Shown here piece by piece: positions 8,099 through 16,607 of a stretch of DNA of 64,000 nucleotides (its first letter is position 1; each line of letters starts with the position of its first letter). The position numbers and the translations under genes are program-made. The stretch is from Candidatus Saccharicenans sp. (lineage in GTDB: Bacteria; Acidobacteriota; Aminicenantia; Aminicenantales; Saccharicenantaceae): NCBI GenBank assembly GCA_024653215.1, contig JANLFU010000003.1, positions 124,001-188,000 of the forward strand. The letters run 5' to 3'. The notes under the pieces were generated by a model that had not been told where the DNA came from, did not search any database, and was given only the letters and a program-made list of their open reading frames with translations.

Positions 8099-9442
8099 TC
8101 AATCCAGGGTAAAGGCCTTTTCGGTGATCAGACGGAGGCAGGCGTCCACTTCTGAGGTCCCGTACAGCACACCCCGGTTTTGCTTGATTTCTTCCAGGGC
8201 CCGGTCAATGCCGAAGGCCGGGCGGTAGGGACGGTGGGAAGACATCGCTTCCACCACGTCGGCCACGGCCAGGATGCGAGCTTCGGGCAGAATCTCTCCG
8301 CCTTTCAGCCCCTTGGGATAGCCGGAGCCGTTTATCCGTTCGTGATGCTGGAGAACGATCTGGGCTATGGGCCAGGGGAATTCAATGTTTTTGAGGATTT
8401 CATAGCCAGCCTGGGGATGGGTCTTGATGATTGTATATTCCAGCTCGGTCAGCTTGGTCGGTTTGCTCAGGATTTCAGACGGCACGTATATCTTGCCGAT
8501 GTCGTGAATTTCGGCGGCCAGCTTCAACCCTTCCACTCCGGCTTCGGGCAGGCCCAGTTCGCGGGCGATGGCTTCGGCCAGCTTGGCCACCCGTCGCTGG
8601 TGACCGGCGGTGTAAGGGTCGCGCATTTCGATCGTGGTTGAAATTGCCTGAACCGTACCCTGCAGGGCCCGCTGCAACCGGGCCCAGCTGTCCTGGAGTT
8701 CCCTTTCGACCTTTTTGCGAGAAGTTATATCGCGGAAAACGATGACCCTGCCCGGGCCGAGACCGCGGTCGGTTGGCATGGGAGCCGAGGTCTGCTCAAT
8801 CGGAATTTCCAGGCCATCCCTGGAGACCAGGACCGCTTCCTGGGGGGAAAAGTCTTCGGACCAGGGAGACGGTAGAGACTGGTTTTGCAGGCAGAAGACC
8901 TGTTCGAATTTCTGACCGAGAGCTTCCTTTTCCGACCAGCCGGTTATTTTCTGGGCCACCGGGTTTATGAACGAAATCAGGCCCTCGGCATTAAGGACTA
9001 TTATTCCGTCCCCGATGCTCCTGAGGATGGTGGAAAGCCATTGCTCTTTTTCTCTCAGCAGCAGCTGCATCCTGGCCTTGTAAAGGGCGGTTTCTATGGT
9101 CAGCTCCAGTTCCCGCTCTTCAAAGGGTTTGATCAGGTAGCCGAAGGGCTCGGTCAGCTTGGCCCGCTCGAAAGTCAGGTCATCGGCGAAGGAAGTGATG
9201 TAGACCACCGGGATGCCGTATTCTTCCCAGGTAACGGCGGCCACTGAAATCCCGTCCAGGTTGCCCTTGAGAACGATGTCCATCAGGACCAGGTCCGGCT
9301 TTTTCCGGTTTATACTGGCTATGACTTCTTCCCCGGTCTGAACCACGCCGGTGACCTCGTAGCCCAGCAGCCTGACCATGTTCTGGAGGTCTCGAGCCAC
9401 CAGGTTTTCATCTTCAACTATCAGGATCCTGGCCTTGCTCAT
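8099..9442 (-). CDS. Response regulator REC-PAS-HD-GYP, predicted c-di-GMP phosphodiesterase
   Basis: The domains run in order: a receiver (1-120, phospho-acceptor Asp55 in LVLMDI, conserved Lys in LIKPF), a PAS domain (about 135-240) and an HD-GYP domain (about 260-440). The catalytic features HDIGKI (from residue 313) and HHERINGSGYP (from about 366) are intact, so hydrolysis of cyclic di-GMP is likely. It is the last gene of a minus-strand set after a REC-PAS-GGDEF protein and a histidine kinase. Its receiver-PAS half closely resembles that of the GGDEF partner, which implies duplication with a swap of output domain. It is probably cytoplasmic. Confidence 0.88.
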   Translation of the reverse strand: MSKARILIVEDENLVARDLQNMVRLLGYEVTGVVQTGEEVIASINRKKPDLVLMDIVLKGNLDGISVAAVTWEEYGIPVVYITSFADDLTFERAKLTEPFGYLIKPFEERELELTIETALYKARMQLLLREKEQWLSTILRSIGDGIIVLNAEGLISFINPVAQKITGWSEKEALGQKFEQVFCLQNQSLPSPWSEDFSPQEAVLVSRDGLEIPIEQTSAPMPTDRGLGPGRVIVFRDITSRKKVERELQDSWARLQRALQGTVQAISTTIEMRDPYTAGHQRRVAKLAEAIARELGLPEAGVEGLKLAAEIHDIGKIYVPSEILSKPTKLTELEYTIIKTHPQAGYEILKNIEFPWPIAQIVLQHHERINGSGYPKGLKGGEILPEARILAVADVVEAMSSHRPYRPAFGIDRALEEIKQNRGVLYGTSEVDACLRLITEKAFTLD

Positions 9443-9515
9443 TCTGACCTCTTAGCCTTAACATTCTATATTGATGTCGGGGCGGGTGCAACTTTAATAG
9501 CTTCTGGCGAATTCT

Positions 9516-11375
9516 TCAGCCCTGGGCTGGCCGGGGCCGGGGGAAGGATACCCTGGCCAGCGTGCCTCCGCCGTGAAGGCCGGTTATATTAAACTCTCCA
9601 CCCAGCTGGGCCGAGAGCAGCCTGACAATTTCCAGTCCGAACCGGCTTCCTGACTCCAGCTGGTATCCCCGACCGTCGTCCCTGACCTCGAGCACCAGTT
9701 TTTCTCCTTCCGGCAGCAAGGAAACCTCCAGCGAACCTCCCTGCCCTGGGTTGAAGGCGTGCTGCAGGCTGTTGGAAACGAGTTCGGTCAGGATCAGGCC
9801 CAGCGGGATGGCCATATCCACGGTCAGGGCCGGGACATCTACCCGAACCGAGTAGGTAACGCCTTCGCTGTTCGGGATATGGACCTGGAACAGGTGCACC
9901 AGCAATTTCTCGGCGTAATCGCTAAAATCGATCGAGGCCAGGTCCTTTTCCCGGTAGAGCTTGTCGTGGACCAGGGCCATGGAATAAATTCGGTTCTGGC
10001 ATTCCTTGAGCGCGCTGCGGGCTTCCGGGTCCTTCAGATACCCGGACTGCAGGTTGAGCAGGGAAGAAATAATCTGCATGTTATTCTTGACCCGGTGATG
10101 AACCTCTTTAAGGAGAATTTCCTTTTCCTTCAGAGAAGCCAGCATCGCATCCTCAGCTTTTTTCCTTTCGGTTATGTCCCTGACGTATTCTATGACCCCT
10201 TTTAACCGTTTGGTTCGATGATCGATCAGGGGGAAGGAAAAGAGCTCCAGCCAGCCGGTGATTTTTCCCCCGGGGCCGGTCCTGGGAACGATTTCACAGG
10301 CCGGTTGCAGAGTTCTCAGGGTCTCGAGGCTCGGGCAGGGGTCGCAGAAGTTGTTTTTCCCGTGATAGGCCAGATGGCATTTTTTACCCACCAGGGGCAG
10401 GGCATGGGCGTACCATTTTTCCATCACCGGGTTTACCCGGACGATGTTCATCTGCAGGTCCAGGATGGAAATTCCGTCCTGGATGGAAGCAAAGGAATCG
10501 GTCAGCAGGCGTTCGGTTTCTTTCCTCAGCTCTTCGGCCAGATTCTTTTTTATCACCAGGGCCGCCTGGTTGGCCACGAACGATAACACCTGGAGGTGTT
10601 CTTCGGAGTAGCGGAGGCCTTCGGTGTAACTCTGGACCACCATCACTCCGAACACTTCATCCTGGACTCTGAGCGGAACGCCCAGCCAGTCCACAGAAGG
10701 GGCTCCGATGGACTCCACCTGGCCCTCGTTTTCCAGTCTGGCGAAGACCTCCGGCGAGGCCAGGAGGGGCTGGCCTGTTCTCAGGACATATTCGGTCAGT
10801 CCCCGCCCGGCCGGCTTGGGCGGTGGCGGCGGGTCGTACTCGTCGACAAAGTAAGGGAAGGACACCAGCCCGGATTCTTTATCATAAAGGGCGATGTAAA
10901 AATTCTCGGCCGGCATCAGGTTCCTGATGGTCAGGTGAATGGCCCGGAGCAGTTCCACCAGGTTGTCTTTTTCCACACTCAACCGGGCGATTTCATACAG
11001 CGCTTCCTGTACGGTGATGGTGTCCCGTCCTGTTTCCAGCGGGAGCAACATTCCCTGAATAAGCCTTTTTCCAGTCCCCTCCACGGGGATTTCCTGCCTG
11101 ATGTCCTCAACTTTCAGGTATTCCGAATCGGCAATTTTAATCCTGTAAGTTACCCGGCCGGTCTGCTCCCTGGATTTTTTCCTGGCCGATATCTCAGCAT
11201 TCTCGCGGTCATCGGGGTGAATGAGTTCCAGCCATTTCCGGTATTCCAGCCAGGTGTAGCCCGGGCCCGGCAGGCGCAGCAGTTCAGCCAGGTCGGCTGA
11301 AAGCCAGATTTTTTTAAAGGAAGGGCTAAGGAAATATGAATAGATTTTCATATTTCGGTTGGCGGGCGAAACCAA
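9516..11375 (-). CDS. PAS/GAF sensor histidine kinase (HisKA_2 type)
   Basis: A 619-residue kinase without obvious membrane segments. It has an N-terminal PAS-like region (about 15-110), a GAF domain (about 130-275), a second PAS domain (about 285-410), a HisKA_2 dimerisation domain and a C-terminal ATPase domain. The phospho-acceptor lies in EVHHRVKNNMQ (His426/427), the form typical of the HWE/HisKA_2 group. The ATPase N-box is LTELVSNSLQHAF, with the G box in DDGRGY. It lies between two response regulators with opposite c-di-GMP outputs and is the obvious candidate to phosphorylate both. The signal is unknown; the GAF and PAS domains suggest a small ligand or redox cue. Confidence 0.88.
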   Translation of the reverse strand: MVSPANRNMKIYSYFLSPSFKKIWLSADLAELLRLPGPGYTWLEYRKWLELIHPDDRENAEISARKKSREQTGRVTYRIKIADSEYLKVEDIRQEIPVEGTGKRLIQGMLLPLETGRDTITVQEALYEIARLSVEKDNLVELLRAIHLTIRNLMPAENFYIALYDKESGLVSFPYFVDEYDPPPPPKPAGRGLTEYVLRTGQPLLASPEVFARLENEGQVESIGAPSVDWLGVPLRVQDEVFGVMVVQSYTEGLRYSEEHLQVLSFVANQAALVIKKNLAEELRKETERLLTDSFASIQDGISILDLQMNIVRVNPVMEKWYAHALPLVGKKCHLAYHGKNNFCDPCPSLETLRTLQPACEIVPRTGPGGKITGWLELFSFPLIDHRTKRLKGVIEYVRDITERKKAEDAMLASLKEKEILLKEVHHRVKNNMQIISSLLNLQSGYLKDPEARSALKECQNRIYSMALVHDKLYREKDLASIDFSDYAEKLLVHLFQVHIPNSEGVTYSVRVDVPALTVDMAIPLGLILTELVSNSLQHAFNPGQGGSLEVSLLPEGEKLVLEVRDDGRGYQLESGSRFGLEIVRLLSAQLGGEFNITGLHGGGTLARVSFPRPRPAQG

Positions 11376-11457
11376 CTTTCTTTCTTACTCCATCCAGGCT
11401 TTTCAATATTTTACATAAAACCTCTGCGGTCAGCAAATTATTTTATCGGGGCGTTTC

Positions 11458-12735
11458 TTAGAATTTTTCGGAATAAAGCTGGACCCGGTTGCGGCCGGCG
11501 TCCTTGGCCGCGTACAGGGCCAGGTCGGCCCGCTTCAGAAGGTCCTCCGGCTCCAGGCCGTGATCGGGGAAGAGGGCCAGGCCCAGGCTGGCCGTGACCA
11601 CCAGTTTTCTGTTATCAACCGTCATCGGCAGGTTGAAGGCCTGGACAATTCTTTCCGCTATCTGGAGGCCGGTGGTCCCGGCATGCAGTTCTCCCAGCAG
11701 GATGGTGAATTCATCCCCGCCGAACCGGGCCACGGTGTCTGTCTTTCTGGTGAGCTGCTTTAATATTTTCCCGGCCTCAATGAGCACCAGGTCGCCAAAG
11801 GAATGACCGTAGGTGTCGTTTATGACCTTGAAAAAATCAAGGTCCAGCATGATTACTCCGAGTTTCAGGTTTCGCCGCCTGGCCTGCTCCAGGCCGATTC
11901 TTAAACGGTCGTTGAACAGCAGGCGGTTGGGCAGGTCGGTCAGGGCATCGTGGATGGCCAGGTAGTTTAAGCGCTCCTCCTGGAGTTTTCTCTGGGTTAT
12001 ATCCCGGAAGACCAGCACCGAGCCCACCACCGTTCCGGCTTCATCCCGTATCAGGGAACCACGGAGTTCGACCGGCAGCCGGACTTCTCCTGTGGCCAGA
12101 TAGAAATCCTGGTCGGCCACCAGGTCCGAGGCCAGCCGGTCCAGATTGAAGCCACAGGGCTTGCCGGCCGGGCCTTCCTGGATCAGGAATATATTTTCCA
12201 GCGGCTGGCCGATCGCCTGCCCGGAAGTTTTTCCCAGGAGACTTTCGGCTACAGGATTTATAAAATTTATGAGACCTTCCCGGTCGGTGGAAATCAGCCC
12301 GTCGGTTATGCTGGAGAGTATGGCATTTAACCAGCGCCTCTTTTCCTTGTTTTCGGTATCAACCTGGTGTTTGTAAAAAGCCAGCTCGATGGCCACCAGC
12401 AGTTCTTTTTCGTCGAAGGGCTTGATCAGGTAGCCAAAGGGCTCGGCCAGGGTGGCTTTGATCAGGGTGTCCTCGTCGGTGAAGGCTGTCAGGTAGACTA
12501 TCGGGATGGAATAAAGTTTCCAGATCCTGGTGGCGGCCTCGATGCCGTCGAGCTGTCCCTTCAACCGGATGTCCATCAGGACCAGGTCAGGGGCTTGCTC
12601 GGCGGCGACCCGGAGGGCCTGCTCGCCGCTTTCCACCACTCCGGCGACCTGGTAGCCCAGGTTTTTCACCATCTGTTCAATGTGGCGGGCTATCAGCAGC
12701 TCATCTTCAACCAGGAGGATCCTTTTACCTTTCAT
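11458..12735 (-). CDS. Response regulator REC-PAS-GGDEF, predicted diguanylate cyclase
   Basis: A 425-residue protein with a receiver (Asp55, LIKPF), a PAS domain (about 135-245) and a GGDEF domain. The active site GGDEF is intact at 339-343. The inhibitory site RKTD (330-333) is present 5 residues before it, so the enzyme should make cyclic di-GMP under product feedback. The frame stays open upstream through the tRNA-Val gene. I chose the ATG at 12733-12735 because receiver homology begins at once (MKGKRILLVED) and AAGGAAGG stands just before it. It starts 40 nt after the tRNA and may share its transcript. Confidence 0.88.
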   Translation of the reverse strand: MKGKRILLVEDELLIARHIEQMVKNLGYQVAGVVESGEQALRVAAEQAPDLVLMDIRLKGQLDGIEAATRIWKLYSIPIVYLTAFTDEDTLIKATLAEPFGYLIKPFDEKELLVAIELAFYKHQVDTENKEKRRWLNAILSSITDGLISTDREGLINFINPVAESLLGKTSGQAIGQPLENIFLIQEGPAGKPCGFNLDRLASDLVADQDFYLATGEVRLPVELRGSLIRDEAGTVVGSVLVFRDITQRKLQEERLNYLAIHDALTDLPNRLLFNDRLRIGLEQARRRNLKLGVIMLDLDFFKVINDTYGHSFGDLVLIEAGKILKQLTRKTDTVARFGGDEFTILLGELHAGTTGLQIAERIVQAFNLPMTVDNRKLVVTASLGLALFPDHGLEPEDLLKRADLALYAAKDAGRNRVQLYSEKF

Positions 12736-12774
12736 CCCTTCCTTCAACGCCGGTTTACCGGGGCAGGACAGTGG

Positions 12775-12846
12775 TGGGCGGTACTGGGTTCGAACCAGTG
12801 ACCTCCGGTTTGTAAGACCGACACTCTGCCCCTGAGCTAACCGCCC
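12775..12846 (-). tRNA. tRNA-Val (anticodon TAC)
   Basis: On the minus strand GGGCGGT (12840-12846) pairs with ACCGCCC (12776-12782), and the discriminator is A. The anticodon stem TCGGT/ACCGG (first pair T-G) encloses CTTACAA, and the T-loop is TTCGAAC. CCA is not encoded. Confidence 0.95.
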
Positions 12847-12862
12847 TGGATTACTAACCATT

Positions 12863-12891
12863 AACTTAAGAGAAAGCGGCCGGATTGTCAA
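12863..12891 (-). promoter_or_regulatory. Predicted promoter of tRNA-Val (and possibly the c-di-GMP genes)
   Basis: On the minus strand there is TTGACA (12886-12891), 17 nt, then TAAGTT (12863-12868), 16 nt before the tRNA 5' end. The -35 is perfect and the -10 weak. No separate promoter is evident between the tRNA and the GGDEF gene. Confidence 0.5.
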
Positions 12892-13042
12892 GAATCAGGG
12901 CCGGGGCCGGGCCCAACCCTGCGACCGTGAGGTTGGAGCCGGGCAGAAGAAGTCCGGAAATTATAATTTATAGCCCGGTTGCTAGCCCGCGGGAGAAATA
13001 ACCGTGGCCGGGGCGGTGGCCCTGCGACGGGTCGGACCCAGG
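12892..13042. other. Divergent spacer, very GC-rich, no gene seen
   Basis: Between the tRNA-Val promoter and the rplU promoter lie about 150 nt with runs of G and C (GGCCGGGGCCGGGCCC) that could fold into hairpins. I see no ORF and no match to RNase P RNA, SRP RNA or a known riboswitch. Confidence 0.4.
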
Positions 13043-13071
13043 TTGACATAAATAGCCATATATGTTAAATT
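13043..13071 (+). promoter_or_regulatory. Predicted promoter of the rplU-rpmA-obg operon
   Basis: TTGACA (13043-13048), 17 nt, TAAATT (13066-13071), about 38 nt before the rplU ATG. GGAAGGTGA serves as ribosome binding site. Confidence 0.55.
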
Positions 13072-13109
13072 TAAGCTCCAATTTTTATCTCCCTGGAAGG
13101 TGAAATCCA

Positions 13110-13586
13110 ATGTTTGCGGTAATCAAGACAGGCGGAAAACAGTATCGGGTTAAAGAAGGCGATATCCTCTCCGTCGAGAAACTTGAGGCGGAAAAAGGGC
13201 AGGTCGTTCACTTTGACCAGGTCCTGCTACTCGAAGACGGGCAGCAGGTCCAGGTCGGGACTCCATATCTGGAGAAGGCCAGGGTAGCGGCTGAGGTCCT
13301 GGAGGATTATAAAGACGAAAAAGTCATCGTTTTCAAGAAGAAAAGACGCAAGGGTTACCGTCGCAAAAAAGGACATCGCCAGTTGCTGACCAGGGTTAGA
13401 ATTTCCGGGATTTATCCCGAAGGGCAGGCTATCGAGGGCGAGAAGCCAGCCGTTGAGCCAGCCCCCAAGAAGCCCAGGAAGAAAGAAACAACCACCAGGG
13501 CGGAAAAACCGGCTGCCGGTAAGGCAGCTCCTGCTGCCCGGAAAACGGCTAAGAAAGAAACAACCGGTAAGACCAAGGAGAAATGA
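13110..13586 (+). CDS. rplU: 50S ribosomal protein L21 with long basic C-terminal extension
   Basis: L21 binds 23S rRNA in the large subunit. Residues 1-103 are ordinary L21, from [14 protein letters not shown] to [17 protein letters not shown] further 55 or so residues, made almost only of Lys, Pro, Ala, Thr, Glu and Arg, extend it to 158; most bacterial L21 proteins end near 103. The extension looks like a disordered, histone-H1-like tail and may contact rRNA or other nucleic acid. The gene overlaps the rpmA region (ATGA) in the usual rplU-rpmA-obg order. Confidence 0.95.
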   Translation: MFAVIKTGGKQYRVKEGDILSVEKLEAEKGQVVHFDQVLLLEDGQQVQVGTPYLEKARVAAEVLEDYKDEKVIVFKKKRRKGYRRKKGHRQLLTRVRISGIYPEGQAIEGEKPAVEPAPKKPRKKETTTRAEKPAAGKAAPAARKTAKKETTGKTKEK

Positions 13587-13588
13587 CC

Positions 13589-13858
13589 ATGGCTCATAAA
13601 AGGTCAGGAGTAAACGGCAGAGATTCCAATCCCAAGCGTCTGGGCGTAAAAAGATTTGGCGGCCAGCTGGTCAAGGCCGGCTCCATCCTGGTTCGCCAGA
13701 GGGGCACCCCGTTCCGTCCCGGTTTGAATGTCGGCCGGGGAAGTGATGACACTCTGTTTGCCCTGGTCGCCGGCGTGGTCAGGTTTGAAGATAAAGGAAG
13801 GATGGGCAAGTATGTCTCGGTAATTCCCCTCGAGGAGTCGACCGGGACAGCTTCCTGA
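13589..13858 (+). CDS. rpmA: 50S ribosomal protein L27
   Basis: L27 sits near the peptidyl transferase centre, with its N-terminus reaching the tRNA CCA ends. The 89 residues match the family ([20 protein letters not shown] and [19 protein letters not shown]). Two in-frame ATGs exist, at 13583 and 13589. I chose 13589: it gives the conserved MAHK start and lies 8 nt from AAGGAG, whereas the first lies only 2 nt from it. There is no N-terminal cleavable extension of the Firmicutes type. Confidence 0.95.
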   Translation: MAHKRSGVNGRDSNPKRLGVKRFGGQLVKAGSILVRQRGTPFRPGLNVGRGSDDTLFALVAGVVRFEDKGRMGKYVSVIPLEESTGTAS

Positions 13859-13962
13859 GATGGGACGCACCCCCGTTTTAGCTTTTTTTACGACCGCATC
13901 TTCCCGCATAAGCTCTGGGCACCAGCCCGGCTTGACCGGGTTCAAGACAGACAGGTGGTAAA

Positions 13963-14997
13963 TTGTTCGTTGACCAGGTCCGGGTAATCTTGATTGCCGG
14001 CAAAGGCGGGGATGGTTGCGTCAGCTTCCGGCGTGAATACCGCGTTCCAAAAGGCGGGCCGGACGGCGGCCGCGGTGGCGACGGCGGTAGTATCTACCTG
14101 GTGAGCGACCCCAACCTCAACAGCCTGTCCTATTTCAGGTACCACCCCATCAACAAGGCCAAGAAGGGAGCTCCGGGACAGGGTTCAAACAAGCAAGGGA
14201 AAAGAGGGCGGGACCTGTACCTGAAGGTTCCGGTGGGAACCATGGTCAAGGATGCGGCCACCGGGCAGGTTCTGCACGACTTTCTGAAGCCTGGAGAAGT
14301 TTACCTGGCGGCCAGGGGAGGCCGCGGCGGCCGGGGGAACGCTTCTTTTGCCACCCCCACCCATCAGGTTCCCCGGGAATTTGAGAAGGGCCGGCCGGGT
14401 GAGGAAAAAGAACTGATCCTGGAGTTGAAATTGATAGCCGATGTGGGTCTGGTCGGCTTTCCCAACACCGGTAAGTCAACCCTGATTTCAAAAATCTCCG
14501 CGGCCCGGCCGGAAATTGCCGATTATCCCTTTACCACCCTGACCCCGAACCTGGGGGTGGTTGACCTGGACGAGGAGAGAAGTTTCGTGGTAGCTGATAT
14601 CCCCGGGCTGATAGAAGGAGCCCACCTGGGCCACGGACTGGGAATTCAGTTCCTCCGGCACATAGAGAGGACCAGGATTTTGGTGCACCTCATAGACGTT
14701 TCCCCGCTGAGCGGTCGCGACCCGGTCAAAGATTACCGGGTCATTCAGGCCGAGCTCAAAGCCTTCAACCCGGAACTGGTCTCGAGGAAGCAGGTGATAG
14801 TGGCCAACAAAATTGACCTGCTGGGTGAAGACAGGAAAAGATTAATGGCGGTCAGGAGGCTGGCGGCCAGGGAGAAAAAACCCTTTCTGGCCATTTCCGC
14901 CCTGACCGGCCAAGGTCTAAAAGAGCTGGTCAGCCTACTGGCCAAACTTCTGGCCGAGATGAAGAACGGGCCCGGCCAGGGAGGGGCGGTTGAATAA
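13963..14997 (+). CDS. obg: GTPase Obg/CgtA
   Basis: Obg is an essential GTPase in late 50S assembly and the stringent response. The 344 residues have the glycine-rich Obg fold (1-158, e.g. GGPDGGRGGDGGS) and then the G domain with P-loop GFPNTGKST (165-173), DIPGLIEGA (G3) and NKIDLL (G4). The C-terminal OCT domain is absent, which is common. Translation starts at TTG (13963), 4 nt after AGGTGG; no ATG fits the family start. It follows rpmA after 104 nt. Confidence 0.94.
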   Translation: MFVDQVRVILIAGKGGDGCVSFRREYRVPKGGPDGGRGGDGGSIYLVSDPNLNSLSYFRYHPINKAKKGAPGQGSNKQGKRGRDLYLKVPVGTMVKDAATGQVLHDFLKPGEVYLAARGGRGGRGNASFATPTHQVPREFEKGRPGEEKELILELKLIADVGLVGFPNTGKSTLISKISAARPEIADYPFTTLTPNLGVVDLDEERSFVVADIPGLIEGAHLGHGLGIQFLRHIERTRILVHLIDVSPLSGRDPVKDYRVIQAELKAFNPELVSRKQVIVANKIDLLGEDRKRLMAVRRLAAREKKPFLAISALTGQGLKELVSLLAKLLAEMKNGPGQGGAVE

Positions 14998-15022
14998 GGT
15001 GAAAAAAGAAAAGGAACCGGCC

Positions 15023-15673
15023 ATGAGTCTAACCGGCCTGTTCGGGGGAACCTTTAACCCGATCCACCTCGGGCACCTGAAAGTGGCCGAAGAGGTCATT
15101 GGCCGCTTTCCGCTGGACAGGATTTTGTTCGTTCCGTCATACATTCCTCCGCATAAGAGTTCGGTGGAGGTGGTACCGGTCAGGCACCGTCTGAAGATGG
15201 TGGCCATCGCCTGCCAGGGCCACCCGGCTTTCCAGGTTTCTGATGTGGAAGCCCGCCGTCCCGGGCCCTCGTATTCCATAGTTACCCTGAGAAGGTTGAG
15301 GCAGGACCGGCCGCAGGAACAGTTTTTCTTCATCGTCGGGACCGACGCTTTCCTGGAGATTGAAACCTGGAAGGATTATGACCGGCTGCTCCGGGAATGT
15401 TCTTTCATTGTTGTCAGCCGGCCCGGGTTCGGGATAAAATCACTGGAGAAGGTGATAGAAAGAATAAAGCCGGCCGAGGTTCTGCTTTTAGGCAACCGGA
15501 CTGTTATCAAATCCACGAACCTGAAGCCGGGAAACCTTTACCTGCTTGAAGCCCGGACGCCCGATGTTTCCTCGTCAGAGATAAGGAAGAGGCTGCGGGC
15601 CGGGCAACCCATAACCGGCCTGGTGCCGCCGGGCGTGGAACAGTACATCGAAAAGCATAAACTATATCGCTGA
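15023..15673 (+). CDS. nadD: Nicotinate-nucleotide adenylyltransferase NadD
   Basis: NadD makes nicotinate adenine dinucleotide from NaMN and ATP, one step before NAD synthetase. The 216-residue protein has the nucleotidyltransferase motif GGTFNPIHLGHL at its N-terminus and VSSSEIRKRL near the C-terminus. An upstream TTG at 14990 overlaps obg in the same frame. The ATG at 15023 is preferred because the motif follows directly and AAGGA precedes it. The obg-nadD-rsfS order is widespread. The matching nadE is also in this window, at 19048-19860. Confidence 0.94.
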   Translation: MSLTGLFGGTFNPIHLGHLKVAEEVIGRFPLDRILFVPSYIPPHKSSVEVVPVRHRLKMVAIACQGHPAFQVSDVEARRPGPSYSIVTLRRLRQDRPQEQFFFIVGTDAFLEIETWKDYDRLLRECSFIVVSRPGFGIKSLEKVIERIKPAEVLLLGNRTVIKSTNLKPGNLYLLEARTPDVSSSEIRKRLRAGQPITGLVPPGVEQYIEKHKLYR

Positions 15674-15680
15674 GGAGAAA

Positions 15681-16058
15681 ATGGCCGAAAAGCAAGAGAA
15701 ACTGAAAAAATTCACCAAGAGAAGTCTGCCCAGGGAAGTCAGGCTGTCGGTCAGGGCTGCCCTGGCCAAGAAGGCCGAAGGCCTGTGCGTCCTGGACCTT
15801 AGAGAACTGGCCAGCTTCACCGATTTTTTCATCATCATGCACGGGAACTCTTCTCGGCAGAATGCCGCCATTTATGAAAGCATCGAGAAAGAACTGGCCG
15901 ATGAAAAAATAAAGCCGTTTGGCATCGAGGGCCTGGAAACGGCCGAATGGATACTCCTGGATTACGGCAGTTTCGTGGTTCACATTTTCTCCCGGCGGGC
16001 CCGGGATTTTTACGCCCTGGAGAAACTCTGGGCTGATGCTCCCAGGCTGGATTACTGA
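15681..16058 (+). CDS. rsfS: Ribosomal silencing factor RsfS (YbeB)
   Basis: RsfS binds L14 and blocks subunit joining when nutrients are scarce. The 125 residues contain the DUF143 core LCVLDLRELASFTDFFII, then GNSSRQNAAI and DYGSFVVHIFS, which are conserved. A GAGGAG site precedes the ATG and the gene starts 7 nt after nadD, so it belongs to the rplU-rpmA-obg-nadD transcript. Confidence 0.93.
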   Translation: MAEKQEKLKKFTKRSLPREVRLSVRAALAKKAEGLCVLDLRELASFTDFFIIMHGNSSRQNAAIYESIEKELADEKIKPFGIEGLETAEWILLDYGSFVVHIFSRRARDFYALEKLWADAPRLDY

Positions 16059-16085
16059 GGCCCCGAAAAATCCTGCAAAAACATC

Positions 16086-16113
16086 TTGACTTTTTTGTCG
16101 TAATCTATTTAAT
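16086..16113 (+). promoter_or_regulatory. Predicted promoter of rlmH-dksA-comF
   Basis: TTGACT (16086-16091), 16 nt, TTTAAT (16108-16113). Transcription should begin near 16120, after the first in-frame ATG (16117) and only about 9 nt before the second (16129), which lacks a ribosome binding site. This predicts a nearly leaderless mRNA. Confidence 0.5.
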
Positions 16114-16128
16114 TAAATGCCGTTTCTG

Positions 16129-16596
16129 ATGGAACTTATTTTTTTATGGCCCGGGAAAACGAAGAACCAGCACCTGCGGGCCCTGCAGGAGGAATTCCTG
16201 TCCAGGCTGCAGCCTTTCTGCCGGGCCAGGATAGTGGAAACGGCCGAGGCCCGGGGGGTTAAAGAGACCCAGCCCGGTCGGATACTGGAAACGGAAGCCA
16301 GGGGGCTTGAAAAGCATCTCAAGGATGGCTATATTATCTGCCTTTCAGATAAAGGAAAAATGATGACCTCGGAGGAACTGGCCAGATGGCTGGAGAAGCA
16401 GGCGATGGTTTCTGCCAGGAAAATCATGTTCCTGGTGGGCGGTTTCCTGGGGCTGGCTCCGGAGCTCCTGGCAAGAGCCGACCTGGAACTATCGCTGTCG
16501 CGGCTTACTTTTTCGCACGAGCTGGCCAGGGTCGTCCTGCTGGAGCAGGTCTACCGGGCCATGAACCTGATTAAGGGATATTCATATCCGAAATGA
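16129..16596 (+). CDS. rlmH: 23S rRNA (pseudouridine1915-N3)-methyltransferase RlmH
   Basis: RlmH methylates pseudouridine 1915 in helix 69 of 23S rRNA. The SPOUT-fold pattern is present: LVGGFLG for AdoMet binding and LSLSRLTFSHELARVVLLEQVYRA at the C-terminal half. The C-terminus reads GYSYPK where most members have a PYHK-like end, a small deviation in a region that touches the substrate. Starting at the second ATG (16129) gives 155 residues, the usual length, and fits the promoter position. The ATG at 16117 would add four residues. Confidence 0.9.
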   Translation: MELIFLWPGKTKNQHLRALQEEFLSRLQPFCRARIVETAEARGVKETQPGRILETEARGLEKHLKDGYIICLSDKGKMMTSEELARWLEKQAMVSARKIMFLVGGFLGLAPELLARADLELSLSRLTFSHELARVVLLEQVYRAMNLIKGYSYPK

Positions 16597-16607
16597 GAGG
16601 GGGTTAA

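Noticed and set aside
12736-12891. N-terminal extension of the GGDEF protein frame
   Set aside because: It would run through the tRNA-Val gene; receiver homology starts at the ATG at 12735.
12900-13042. Possible RNase P RNA or SRP RNA because of AAGTCCGGA-like text and GC hairpins
   Set aside because: The conserved cores of neither RNA can be found on either strand.
13583-13588. Upstream ATG as start of rpmA
   Set aside because: Only 2 nt from AAGGAG; the second ATG has proper spacing and yields the conserved MAHK.
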